A stretch of 64,000 nt of DNA, from assembly GCA_028564705.1 (NCBI GenBank), contig JAPXFQ010000348.1, forward strand, positions 124,001-188,000, written 5' to 3'. Made by a program: the position numbers and the translations under genes. Below are positions 20,365 to 30,550 of the stretch, piece after piece (position 1 is the stretch's first letter; each line of letters begins with the position of its first letter). Under the pieces are notes generated by a model. It was given only the letters and a program-made list of their open reading frames with translations. It made no database searches and was not told the DNA's origin. The stretch comes from Apricaphanius iberus. Lineage: Eukaryota; Chordata; Actinopteri; Cyprinodontiformes; Aphaniidae.

Positions 20365-21030
20365 ATGGATCAAGTGGACTTTGACCCTAGATTTAAAACA
20401 CCCTTTTCCTGCCTAATCGCAGGCCCCAGCAGATTTGGGAAATCCGTGTTTATCAAAAATGTATTGGAAAATTGTATACATGTTATGGATTTTGTACCTC
20501 AAAACGTGGATTGGAAATATACTTATTTTCAACCCATGTATTGTAAATTGCAAAAGATAAATAAAGCAGTGAAATTTGTAAAAAGACTGCCTGATTCATT
20601 TACGGGATGAAGAGCTATTCCTGGACCATCAGACACACCTTGTTATTTTGGATGATGTGTTGTTCCAGGCGTCTGAACATCCTGATGTGGTTAAAATATT
20701 TATTTATAGACATCAAAAAAACATGAGTGTAATGTTTTTATCACAAAATATAATCCATCAGGGGAACCATGCAAGAACAATTAGCTTGAACAATAACTAT
20801 ATGGTCTTATTTAAAAACCCAAGAGACAGATCACAGGTCAGTGTTTTAGCATGACAGATTTTTCCTACTCAACCCAGATATTTCATGGAATGTTTTGAGG
20901 ATGCTACAAAGAGTCCACACGGGTATTTAATTGACGACCTCACCCCTACATGCCCAGAAACAGTTCAGACTGAGAACAGGGGTGCTTCCTGGAGAGTTGC
21001 CGGCTGTCTACCTCTCTAGAAACCAAGTAA
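20365..21030 (+). pseudogene. Maverick/Polinton packaging ATPase (FtsK/HerA type)
   Basis: This is the DNA-packaging ATPase of a Polinton, related to those of membrane-containing DNA viruses. The Walker A site reads AGPSRFGKSVFIKN (about residues 19-32), with the usual glycine-serine-glycine part altered. After a one-base frameshift near 20606 come Walker B (HLVILDDVLFQ at about 20638-20670), MSVMFLSQNIIHQGNHART and NNYMVLFKNPRDRSQ, all diagnostic of the family. A stop at about 20851 stands where an arginine CGA would be expected, consistent with CpG decay. The tail reads FPTQPRYFMECFEDATK and GYLIDDLTPTCPE. The start ATG at 20365 gives the family's usual N-terminus. Its neighbours at 21037 and 21384 are small Polinton genes in the same direction. 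Confidence 0.9.
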
Positions 21031-21036
21031 GTCATC

Positions 21037-21380
21037 ATGTCAGTGCGTTTAAAAAGAAACGCACCATTACTGAAGGCTTCATATAACTCCAGTCCCAACA
21101 AAGGAAGGGAAATCTTAGCACACTGCTCGCCCGACTTTCTACAGACTGTGTGAAATTGCCGTAATATATTAAAAGGGCATATTAAACTTTCACGATCGCA
21201 ATAATACAAGTGGAAAAAACAAAAGAAAACCCTTAGATTACTAGCCGATAAAGAGGTTTGGTTGAGACGTAAACAAATGCAATTATTAACCAGAATATTT
21301 CCTCTTCTCGTCGCTGTCATCCTGGGTGATCTGATTGCCGGACAGCTCAAAACATTTATCTGGTTTCACCCCATCAGCTG
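21037..21380 (+). pseudogene. Small basic Polinton protein
   Basis: One frame from the ATG at 21037 runs to about 21380 with two internal stops. It is rich in lysine and arginine, with LKRNAPLLKASYNSSPNKG at the start, an ILKGHIKLSRSQ segment in the middle, then KKTLRLLADKEVWLRRKQM and a hydrophobic end (FPLLVAVILGDLIAG). This layout resembles the short conserved basic protein often found beside the ATPase in vertebrate Polintons and may be a core or DNA-binding virion component. It follows the ATPase directly. The function is inferred from family resemblance and context only. Confidence 0.65.
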
Positions 21381-21383
21381 AGA

Positions 21384-21560
21384 TGGCTGACCCAGACTTA
21401 AAGTTCAGCTGCCATAAGACAAACACCTCAGGATGATCTTGATGAAGACATGAAGACCATATTAAACCATAGCGGTCTTACCCCTTATGAAAATATCAGA
21501 AAATATGAGGCGCTTTTACAAAAATACCTACATTTAGTCAAACAAGGGTCAGGTGATTAG
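21384..21560 (+). pseudogene. Second small Polinton-like ORF
   Basis: After an ATG at 21384 (MADPDLKF) and a frameshift, the sequence reads MKTILNHSGLTPYENIRKYE and LLQKYLHLVKQG. I associate this amphipathic helical stretch with short uncharacterised Polinton proteins that follow the ATPase. No catalytic motif is visible. Confidence 0.45.
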
Positions 21561-21656
21561 AGACTCTCACAATCTGGACCTGTTAAGAAACTTGATACAC
21601 CAGTTTAAAAGGTCTCACTCATCCCCCTAAAGGATGAGGTGAATTTCTATATACCA

Positions 21657-21811
21657 TGTCAGAGGTAAACGTCCCTTTATTAACCATCAATAATCCGATT
21701 GCTCGTGATCAATATTTACGGATTAAATCAGATGATGGTGCATCCATGCAAAAAAAAGAAAACTGGTTTTGTCACCCCACTGGTCTATGGACACCGGGAC
21801 TGAGAAGATAA
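21657..21811 (+). pseudogene. Short ORF, possible start of a Polinton structural gene
   Basis: An ATG at 21657 opens a frame of about 51 codons (MSEVNVPLLTINNPIARDQY and a WFCHPTGLWTPGLRR end) that stops early. It follows the other Polinton genes in the same orientation. It could be the remaining N-terminus of a structural protein, but I cannot identify it. Confidence 0.3.
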
Positions 21812-22025
21812 AAAATCAAAGAAAACTGAAAACTTGTAACCCCGTCTGTCCGCTGGAACAGGGGTGGTTATAAAGGGGGGCTGCATGAAACAATGAAGCC
21901 ACCCAAGTGGGTTGCATTATCTGCATAGAAACAAATTAGTAATTGTACTCTGTTTTCTTTCATTTAATAATAAAGTTTATTCCAAATTTGTTGTACATTG
22001 TATTTATTTAAAAAACAAACATGCA

Positions 22026-22574
22026 TCAATAATCAAAATTAAAACATATAACGTCTCGGAACATCTGTAGAGAACAAGTTTTTTGTGTTACCTGAGCTGA
22101 TATCCGAACACAGGTCTGGTATTTACTAACAAACTCGGAAACCATCGAATCATTCTTGTAAACATCTTCACAATATTTTGAAATTACATCTTGCAATGAA
22201 AAACCACAGGCTCCATGACACAAATAAAAAATGCAGTGGTGTCCACATTCAACCGATTGGATGTCTTGAAATTGATGATCGTAGTACAATATTTTGGATG
22301 ATCTCTGTTTTTAAAAATCCATTATACTCCTGGGTTAATGAATAAAGTCAGGTGAGAATCCATAAGCATCAAAAAATGTTGCACAATTGCCCTCGTCTAA
22401 CGTTAATGCCAACCATTGCTCTCCAGGCATTTGAGATAGATGGGTGTTTACAATGAAATATGCATGGCGATGGAATGAGGGAGAGAGCAGCTGTAGCTGA
22501 TCAGATGCCGAGATGCCGCAAAATAAATGTCCGAGTAGGTTATGGAGTAATGATTCAATTTCATGGTTGTTCAT
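22026..22574 (-). pseudogene. Maverick/Polinton adenain-like cysteine protease
   Basis: The protein is the maturation protease of Polintons, related to adenovirus adenain (Ulp1-like fold). From the ATG at 22574 the N-terminal half reads to MPGEQWLALTLDEG and FFDAYGFSPDF (about 22345-22430). After a stop and a shift, the second half contains DIQSVECGHHCIFYLCHGAC (about 22200-22262) with the catalytic glutamine and cysteine. The catalytic histidine, normally in a GEHW-like context, is glutamine here (GEQW), so the active site is lost even apart from the stop. It starts 15 bases after the end of the gene at 22589. Confidence 0.85.
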
Positions 22575-22588
22575 TTTTCACCGGATCG

Positions 22589-22785
22589 TTAATAATAATC
22601 CACCAAAACTCTTCTTTTTGAGTCAATTTCCAAAAGAGAATCGTAACAGGTATGCACAAGCAGGGTTACAGTATGGGGTAGAGCCTGTCTGAACTTGAGC
22701 CTATCACCACATACTTTGGTAACATTCCCAAGAACAAATTTTCCTGGGTGCAGAAGTGGGAGTTGTCAGGTATTGAATACGTTTT
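22589..22785 (-). pseudogene. C-terminal piece of a Polinton capsid-type gene
   Basis: An open reading stretch on the minus strand reads PGKFVLGNVTKVCGDRLKF, then TVTLLVHTCYDSLLEIDS and RRVLVDYY before a TAA at 22589-22591. A hydrophobic segment followed by an acidic 'LEID...V' end resembles the C-terminus of the minor capsid (penton-like) protein that precedes the protease in Polintons. The tight spacing to the protease supports co-transcription in the live element. It is a short piece and the identification is tentative. Confidence 0.5.
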
Positions 22786-23591
22786 TATACATTCACTCTT
22801 GAAAGCGATTACAGAGCGTTTGCTTTTAGTAAAGCGGTCTCATATGCCCAGCTGCTCTACCAGAGCCCAGTCATATGACTGAATCACTGACAATTAGCTG
22901 CCTTTCATTTGTAAATGTAGGTAGCCAGTGGAATGTGCTTGAGTGTTGGGGGTTGTCAGCTTTTCAGGCTGGCCTCTATTCCTCCTTTCCTCTCTTCCTC
23001 TGTCTTGAATATGGTCAACTGAACTTGTCCATGCAATTGGATTTGTGTTTCCTGTCCGTCTATGTATAATCTTTCAGCTTTCATACTCACACCCTTGTTA
23101 CAGTGCCAGTCCAGCCATTCAATTCAATAAAAAAGGACAGTTTCTTGGTCTCAGAGAGAAATTCCCAGCCCTAGCCCCTGTTATTTTCACTTTTTACTTC
23201 TCATTAGTTTTCCAAAAGTCTTTTCAGATTCTAGTACAGGACTATCTATACTACACCCATAATAAATATTTAATAATTTTACGGGGGATTTTTTGAGAAA
23301 TAAGTCAAAATACAGAGCACAGTCTTTCCAAAATCCATGTTTGCGTCACTTTTAGAATTTTATATCTTCAAAATGCTAGAGGCGATGCCAAGTCTTTTCA
23401 AATTCTAGTAGAGGGGCAACTATAGCACATCCAGAATAAATATCTAATAATTCTTCTGTAGATTTGTTGAGGAAAAATAGGTCAAAGTAGTATAGTGACT
23501 TGAGAAACATGCGTTTGTCTCATTTTATGTTGTTTTCAGGAATTTATTTCTCCAAAACACAGAGGTGATAATTTTACAATTCTACTTCTGA
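22786..23591. repeat. piggyBac-like element, left non-coding part with a 174-bp tandem duplication
   Basis: Near 22835-22880 a segment (AGCGGTCTCATATGCCC ... CCAGTCATATGACTG) resembles the inverse of the element's right end at 25390-25460, so it is probably the left end of the piggyBac-like element. Two tandem copies of a unit of about 174 bp follow at 23215-23390 and 23391-23575, each starting near AAGTCTTTTCA and with an AATAAATAT.TAATAAT.TT core. No gene is seen. Confidence 0.5.
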
Positions 23592-24814
23592 ATGATTCTT
23601 GTGAATAAAATACAGAGAAGGCACCCCCAGCGATTAGAAACTGATAAGTTTGCGGCAGTCTCCGAAGTTTGGCAGAAGATTGTTTCCAACTGCATTAAGT
23701 CCTACAACCCAGGCTGGCACATTACTATCGAGGAGCAGCTTTTTCGAACAAAGTTTTGCTGTCCTTTCCCACAGTACATCACTTCAAAAACTGACAAGTT
23801 TGGAATTAAGTTCTGGGTTGCATGTGATTTGAACTCCAAATAGTACATATGTAATGCTATCTCTTACCTTGGCAAGGACCTCAGTCGTCCCTCAGGGGAG
23901 AGACTTTCTGCGAATGTACTGGTGAAGCTGATGGAAGAGTTTATGGACAAGGGCAGAACTGTTACAACTGACAACTACTTTACACTATCATTGGCTCACT
24001 GACTACTCAGCTGCAAAACTTCACTTGTTGGCACCATAAACAAGATTCGTCAGGAGGTTCCACCATCAGCCAAACAACCACTGGAGTGCAAAAAATTCAC
24101 CACGCAGGTATGTTGCAGCACTTTTACCCCTGTTGATAGTGCAGTGTTTATTTTCCCTTTTTTGCACCAAGAGCTCCAGTTTTGTTGCACTATTATAGTA
24201 TGTATAACCTGCAATGACAATAACATAATTTTTTTGGTCTTACTTTTTAGGTGTTTTCAACAACTGCCACGACTCTCACTGTTTATGCACCCAAATGGAA
24301 GAAGACCGTCTGCATCCCCAGTGACTGTGTATGGCTTCCTCTTTCGGTTCTCCCAAATCTCAACTTTGTTGTGCATGGTACTGACTACAATGTCATGAAG
24401 TATGGCATGGACATTATAGACCAGAAGGTTCGGCAGTACACTGTGCATTCAGGAACCCGTCGATGGCATGTGTGGCTGTGTTTATAATATGGTGGACATG
24501 CAGCAATGAATGCTCACATGCTTTATCAGGCATGCACTGGAGTGAAGGAGAGACGAGTGGACTTCCAGGCAAATCTTGCAGATGAGCTTTCTAAGCAGTT
24601 TATGCAAGGAAAGATGGCTGAGAAAGAGGAGCTTCTTCAGCAACACCCTGCCACACCACCCTCAGGGAAAAGAGCTATGTGTCAGGTGAACATCAAATGT
24701 AAAAACAATCGCACAACTTCACGCTGTTTACAATGCTATAAGTATACTTGTGGAAGATGCAGAAAGGACTTTGAGTGGGAGTGCCAGAGTTGTGCCAGCG
24801 AGTCAGTCAACTGA
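23592..24814 (+). pseudogene. piggyBac-like transposase with a probable intron
   Basis: This is a cut-and-paste transposase of the piggyBac (DDE_Tnp_1_7) family. Recognisable parts are YNPGWHITIEEQLFRTK, KTDKFGIKFWVACD, YLGKDLSRPSGERLSANV and TTDNYFT (a catalytic aspartate block) at 23660-23990, then KFTTQ at about 24108. The coding sequence is then interrupted by a likely intron 24111-24250 (CAG/GTATGT ... TTTTTAG/GTG). It continues with VFSTTATTLTVYAPKWKK, a DQKVRQYTVHSGTRRW segment and a cysteine-rich C-terminal domain (CQVNIKCKNNRTTSRCLQCY, CGRCRKDF) ending at 24814. The N-terminal third is absent and stops occur, so it is inactive. AATAAA is at about 24911. Confidence 0.85.
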
Positions 24815-24838
24815 AACAGTGAAACACAGGTCACTCCA

Positions 24839-24861
24839 TCACACACACACACACACACAAT
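24839..24861. repeat. (CA)n microsatellite
   Basis: About eleven CA units just after the piggyBac transposase stop. Confidence 0.95.
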
Positions 24862-25463
24862 AGATATTTGTATATTTTTATATTGTTCTATATTTTTACC
24901 TGAATATGAAAATAAACATGTTTGGATCATGAAATGTTATTTGAATGAATAGTCACTAAACCTCTGATTCACAAGTAGGGGAGACTGGGGACAGTTGCAA
25001 AAATGGTTGATTGTGTTATTTTAATATTATTATATATTTTATATAATTTTTTATCTAAATTTCAATATATTGTATTTGTAACATGTTGCAACCATCCTCG
25101 AACAGTGTTGCAACGGCACCTGGGCCCAGGGACAATTACAACACTAAACAGCTTACATTTTAATACAAATTTAGAAGAATCTGTTCCCTGTTGTCATCTT
25201 TAAATAGTTTTAACAGTTAACAGAGGGATGAAAGTATATTGTATAAAAATCTAGTTTGTTTCATCCACAAGGTTTTTGAGTAATTTAGCCAAATGCAAAA
25301 CATGTTGTAACTGTGCAAACGTGTTGCTCCCCTAATTGCAACATTTACATAACAAAGGCACCTATTCACAAGTGATTAACAGTCCTAGATAACAACAGCC
25401 CTATCAAATGACTGCTCTGTGGTGGGGATCCAGTCAAATGGCTGGTCTCTGGTAGTTCTAGTG
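24862..25463 (+). mobile_element. piggyBac-like element, right non-coding end
   Basis: The AT-rich 3' part of the element runs to 25463, where GTAGTTCTAGTG meets TTAA at 25464-25467. TTAA is the obligate target of piggyBac transposons. The last 75 bp contain two related AAATGRCTG motifs. Beyond the TTAA the Polinton integrase frame resumes. The matching left junction could not be fixed. Confidence 0.65.
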
Positions 25464-25767
25464 TTAAAAAATAGTTATAACCATCATTGTGCTCCGCTAA
25501 GGCCTGCATATCAAAGAGATCAGCCTGAAACTGTTTCAAAGGTCCAGTGAAAAATACTATTCGCTGAAAATGCTGTCTTGCAGTTTTGTGTAGAGTGTAG
25601 GCATCTTGGCCAGAGAGAAAGTCTTTAACTTTTTCAACTCCAAATCTCTGACCATCTTTATTTTGTAAACCTGACGGCGTCTGTCCACACCACCAAAACT
25701 CTCTGGATGTGATGGAGTTCAATAAGCTTTCTCCATGTTGTATTATTTCTACATATGTTTTAAACAT
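25464..25767 (-). pseudogene. Maverick/Polinton integrase fragment
   Basis: On the minus strand the frame reads EKVKDFLSGQDAYTLHKTAR and then FQADLFDMQALAEHNDGYNYF, the hallmark of the retroviral-type integrase carried by Polintons; the aspartate in QADLFDM is the first catalytic acid. The reading stops at the TTAA used by the piggyBac-like insertion, and the remainder of the integrase (the other catalytic residues and chromodomain) was not found on the other side. Its distance from the ATPase and protease is largely due to the inserted element. Confidence 0.85.
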
Positions 25768-26340
25768 CTATTATTCAGAGGTAAAAGTCTGTTTGTTTTA
25801 TATAGTTTGCATGGTTGTAAAAAATATATTGTCTGTCAGTATTTGTTATTGGGATAAGCTTTTAAGTCATAAAACTCTTGGGTAAGTTTATTGCAGGCTG
25901 TAAAACCAGGATGTTTATAGATTAGGATTTATTCCAGGCCATAAAACTGGGAGTTTTGCTGGACCAGGAACCGTGGGGCCATAAAACTCAGAATGAACTT
26001 TTGACCAAGGACAAGGACACGTATCATCTTATGACTGCATAATTCTCTGACAGCCAATCATCGTTAAGACACAAAATTTTCTGATTGGAGCAGATTCGAC
26101 GGAGAAGAAACGCCTACAATCCTGGCAAAGTCTGGAGTCTATAAAAGTTATGACATGAAAATCATTCAATTGTCAGATGGTTTTATCTGTCCCAGAGAAA
26201 CTAGGGCATCTTTCTCTGTAAACTGCAATTTGTTAATCTGTTCAAAATAAATGTTAAGAACTGGAAATTGGCTCCATTTTGTCTCTGCTTGAACATGCAC
26301 TGAATTAATTTTGATAATATTTAATTCAACATCCATCATC
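25768..26340. other. Region with four spaced CATAAAACT-like repeats
   Basis: Between about 25865 and 25990 a phrase like GGCCATAAAACT recurs four times at 40-65 bp spacing. A TATAAAA box-like motif is at about 26141. It could be the promoter or LTR-like end of an element. No coding sequence is recognised. Confidence 0.35.
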
Positions 26341-27428
26341 CTGCGCTCCATCTTTCTAGTTCTTATTAAACCATGGAGGAAATGAGACAATGTGTTCCGT
26401 GTCAATGACTTTATGCTTTTATTTTTAAAACAAAACCAAGATAAATGTTTTAATTTAGTCCACGCATTTGTTACTTCAAGTCTGGACTTCTGTAATTCCA
26501 TATTATCAGGAAGTCCAAAAAATGCAATTAAAAGCCTTATAAAGCCCTAAATAATCAAGCTCCATCGTACATCAGAGATCTGATTGTTCCATATGTTCCT
26601 AACAGAGCACTTCGTTCTCAGAATGCAGGTCTACTAGTAGTTACTAGGATTCCTAAAAGTAGAATGGGAGGCAGATCTTTTCGTTATCAGGCTCCTCTCC
26701 TGTAGAACCAGCTCCCAGTTTTAGTCAGTGAGGCTGATACTATGTCTGTTTTAGAGACTAACTATAAGCTTTTTGATAAAGCTTTTAGTTAGAATAGTTT
26801 AGGTTATCCTGAGGTATTTTTGTAGGTATGCTGCTATGGGTTTAGATTATCGGAGGACAGACTGACAACTTTTCTTCTCTCTTCTACTTTATTCTTCTTC
26901 CTCTCTCCAGATATATATTTTTTGTGCTGTTATAATGATTGTTAACCCAGTTTTCTCTCAGTATTTTTCTCTCAATAGAGGCTCCACATGGTCTGGTACC
27001 CTGCTCATCTACAATGCCCCCTGCTGGATGGGAAACATCTGTCCAGATGATGCTCAAAGTCACCGAGCATCCTCCATGCTGTCTCTTCTCTGTCTTCTCA
27101 GACCCCCAGACGATCGTGGCAGATGACCGCTGGTACTGAGCCAGGATCTGACGGAGTGTTCTTCCTGTTAAAAGGGAGTTTTTCCTCTCCACTGTAGCTG
27201 CATGATTGCTCAGTATGAGGGATTGCTGAGGAACAGCTGTGGTTGAAGTCTGCATGATCCTGGCACAACCTCACGTCGATTACTCTTCGCAATCTGCTGG
27301 TATTCCTTATATAGAAAACTTTTAACTGATTGGAATGTTTGTGTAATTGTATTGAAATGACTTTTGTTGTAAAGTGCCTTAAGATGACCTTTGTTGTGAA
27401 TTGGCGCTATATAAATAAAAGTGAATAA
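26341..27428 (+). mobile_element. 3' part of a Rex1/L2-group LINE
   Basis: Readable end-of-ORF pieces on the plus strand are FNLVHAFVTSSLDFCNSILS near 26450 and, after an internal deletion, YIRDLIVPYVPNRALRSQNA and NQLPVLVSEADTMSVLE near 26560-26760. These are the C-terminal phrases of fish CR1/L2-group reverse transcriptases. The 3' untranslated region ends with the familiar 'taaagtgcctt...ggcgctatataaataaa' type sequence before AGTGAAT. It is 5' truncated and internally deleted. Confidence 0.75.
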
Positions 27429-27512
27429 TTCAACGAAGCATGTATAAATGTTTTAATTCGACAAAGCAAGGATAAATGTTTTAATTCAACAAAGCATGGA
27501 TAAATGTTTTAA
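27429..27512 (+). repeat. Three tandem 28-bp repeats
   Basis: The units at 27429-27456, 27457-27484 and 27485-27512 differ at only a few positions; the core is AAAGCATGGATAAATGTT. They lie exactly between the LINE above and the L1 end below. Confidence 0.9.
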
Positions 27513-27529
27513 TTCATGTTTTGTATATT

Positions 27530-30410
27530 TTAGATAGTTTGGGAGGGTTAAGATTAAGAAAGTCTAAAACTTTTCCTGGAATTTGTAAATTAACTGTATT
27601 GAGCCTAAATTTATTTTTTATAATTGATTTAATTTGTTGATATTCTAAGAATTTATTCTTGTTAATTCCGTATTGTGTAACCAATGTATTAAATGGGATA
27701 AAGTCTATTCCATCAAACATATGCTCCAGGTATTCAATTCCTTTACAACTCCAGTTTGGAAAGTTGATCATGCATTTTTTTTGTAAGATATCCGGGTTGT
27801 TCCAGATGGGTGTACGCATGCATGGGACTAGTAAGGTCTCTGTCATTTTAAGAAATTCCCACCAAGCTGTCAGAGAGGAGCTGATACTAATACTTTTAAA
27901 ACATTCATTTTGTTTTATATTTGAGCTAATAAATGGTAGATCTGAAAGTTTTATCTTATTGCATAGTGCAACATCTACCCAGCACTCATCGATATAACTG
28001 TGTGAGCCTGTTGGCTAAGAAATAATGCCGAAAGTTTGGTAGGTCTAGACCTCCTTTATCTTTGGACTTCTGTAGTGTTTTTAAGCTGATACGTGGGGGT
28101 TAATCTTTCCAAAGAAATTTAGAGACAGAAGAGTCCAGAGATCTAAACCAATCAGGTGATGGTTTGCTTGGGATCATTGAGAATAAATAATTGATTCTAG
28201 GCAAAACCATCATTTTTATTGTAGCTACCCTTCCAATAAGTGATATTGGAAGGGATTTCCATCTTGCCAGATCATCTTCCACTTTTTTTTAAAGTGGGAC
28301 ATAGTTTAGCTTGGATAAGTCTGCCAGTCTTGGTGAGAAATGGATACCTAGATATGTAATATTTCCTGGCCGGAGTTGCACAGCAACGGGACCCTGGAAA
28401 GAACAGTTGATTGGAAGGACTGTAGATTTTAACCAATTTATGGAATAGTCTGAAACTCTTGAATAAGATTTTATCAACTCAATTACCTGAGAGAAGGAAG
28501 TTTGTGAATGCTGTAGAAAGAGTAGTACATCATCTGCATACAGACTAATTATATGTTCTATTTTGTTGCATTGTATACCTTTAACATTATTATTTTGCCT
28601 GATTGCCGCTGCTAGTGGTTCAATAAAAATAGCAAACAGGGAGGGAGAAAGTGGACATCCCTGCCTGGTACCTCACTGAAGGAAAAACCTTGATGTTTGA
28701 TTATTAGTCCTAATACATGCTGTTAGTGAGCTGTATAATATTTTTAACCAGTTTACAAAAGAATTACTGAACCCGAATTTATGTAAGGTTGCAAATAAAA
28801 ATTTCCAGTTAACTCTATCAAATGCTTTTTCTGCATCTAAAGATAATATATTGGTTTGGACGTTTTTACAGTAGGAATAATCTATTAAATCTATTAATCT
28901 ACGTGAATTTGTGGAAGAGAGCCTACCTTTTATAAAACCTGTTTGATCAGGATGGATTATTAGAGGTGTTATTTTCTCAATCCTTCTTGCAAGAGCTTTG
29001 CAAATTATTTTAAGATCAACATTGATAAGAGAAATGGGACGATAACTGGTAGGAGACATAGGGTCTTTTCCTGGTTTTAATAGAAGATTGATGTAGGCAG
29101 AGTTCCTGTTTGGTGGTAATCTACCATTTTCCTTTGTTTTCTGCAACATTTTGTAAAATTTTGGTGCCAGAATATTCCAGAATTCTTTATAGAACTCTCT
29201 TTTGCTTTCCGTATAGTGCTTAAGCTCTCTTTATCCAGGGACTCTTCTAGATTTGATAGTTTCTTCTAATTCCTGAACATGTTTATTTTCTGTTCTCTTT
29301 TTATTTGATGAGAATGAAATTATTTTACCTCTAATCACAGCTTTCCCTGCCTCCCAGAGAGTGGATGGCGACATACCAGGTAGATCATTAAATTCCATGT
29401 ATGAAGCCCATTCTTTTTCAATATATTTAATAAATTCTCTATCCTTAGGTAATGATGTATTAAATCTCCATTTTTTATATTGAAGGGTTGCTATTCTATT
29501 TACTAAATTTAAAGAAACAGGAGTGTGATCGCTGATAACTATAGGATGTATCTCAGTGTCTGAAATGTCATTCAACAGTGAGCTACTGACTAACAAATAG
29601 TCCAATCTAGAATAAGAATGATGGACATTTCAGTAAAAGGTGTATTTGCTGTCGTTGGGATGAAGCAATAGCCATGCATGGCAAAGTCCATAATCGCTCA
29701 TGTACTGTTTAACTGTTTCTATTGATTGCCAGCTGCGCTGAGTCCCTGCTGTACTGAGCCTGTCTATTTCTTCATTTAATCCAAAATTGAAATATCCCCC
29801 AAGAACAAGTGAGCAATCCATGTGATTAGCCAAAACCGAGAAGAAAGTATGAAAGAATGATCAGTCGTCAACATTTGGACCATATACACTAACTATACAT
29901 AACTTTTGGTTATGTATAAATATTTTTAATATTATAAATCTACCCTTTGGATCTGTAACTGTGTCTATTACTTTAAAATTAGTATTTTTATTTATTAATA
30001 TTGCTACTCCTCGTCTAGAGTTATAGCATGAAGAAAATATATTAGGATACTCCGGTGTTTTTAAATCATTAGCAGTTGAGCTTGATTTATGAGTCTCGTG
30101 TAGTAAGACGACATCTGCCTTCAATCTTTTAAGATGGTTGAAAATCTTAATTCTTTTAATCTCTGGAGCCAGATCCGTGAATATTCCATGTTAGAAATTT
30201 TACAGGATTCATAGGGCTAAGATGCATAGTCATTATTACCCTCTCCAGTTTATCAAGTTTTGCGACCAATGCAGCAGCGTCAAGTTTAATTTATGTTTTC
30301 TCATCACAATCTAAAGATATTTTGGCTAATATATCTCTAATTGCCATGGAATTTTCTTTGAGAGCTTTTTTGGAGTCTGATTTGCAATTCCATCTGGTGC
30401 TGTTGATGTA
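27530..30410 (-). pseudogene. Fish L1 retrotransposon ORF2 (minus strand)
   Basis: ORF2 of an L1-clade LINE is read right to left. A possible ORF1/linker end (LDAAALVAKLDKLERVI) lies at about 30240-30290. The endonuclease then begins near 30200 with WNIHG, followed by LHETH at about 30110, YGPN and SDHTPVSL near 29540. The catalytic GGDFN motif reads GGYFN here, so the nuclease is dead. Between the endonuclease and RT a block of ORF2 is deleted. The RT follows from about 29149 (SYRPISLINVDLKI, LSLDAEKAFDRVNW) with YADD at 28529-28540. Downstream pieces (LPISLIGRVATIKM, NYLFSMIPSKPSPDW) reach about 27540. Many stops interrupt it. Confidence 0.9.
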
Positions 30411-30550
30411 TTTAAAAGTATATTTAATTTTATGTTCACTGTAATTGACAACTGTACTCCAGGGATGTATTGATGCACTACAAAATCTATACAGAGACTG
30501 CTGCAGTTAAAAAAAACAGAGTAAACCTCGCTGGTTCCACATCGCACCTA

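Noticed and set aside
21060..21350. 134-codon minus-strand frame
   Set aside because: It is the antisense of the small basic Polinton ORF, whose plus-strand reading has the family-like sequence.
22800..22880. tRNA-like stretch on the minus strand (GGTAGAGCAGCTGGG)
   Set aside because: An A-box-like motif is present, but no B box or cloverleaf could be found; it fits better as the left end of the piggyBac-like element.
22786..25463. A Teratorn-like fusion of piggyBac and a herpesvirus
   Set aside because: The piggyBac-like transposase is present, but no herpesvirus genes were seen. The virus-like neighbours are Polinton genes, and the arrangement is explained by insertion at TTAA.
26166..26501. 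111-codon minus-strand frame
   Set aside because: The plus strand reads as the C-terminal region of a LINE ORF, so the minus frame is its shadow.
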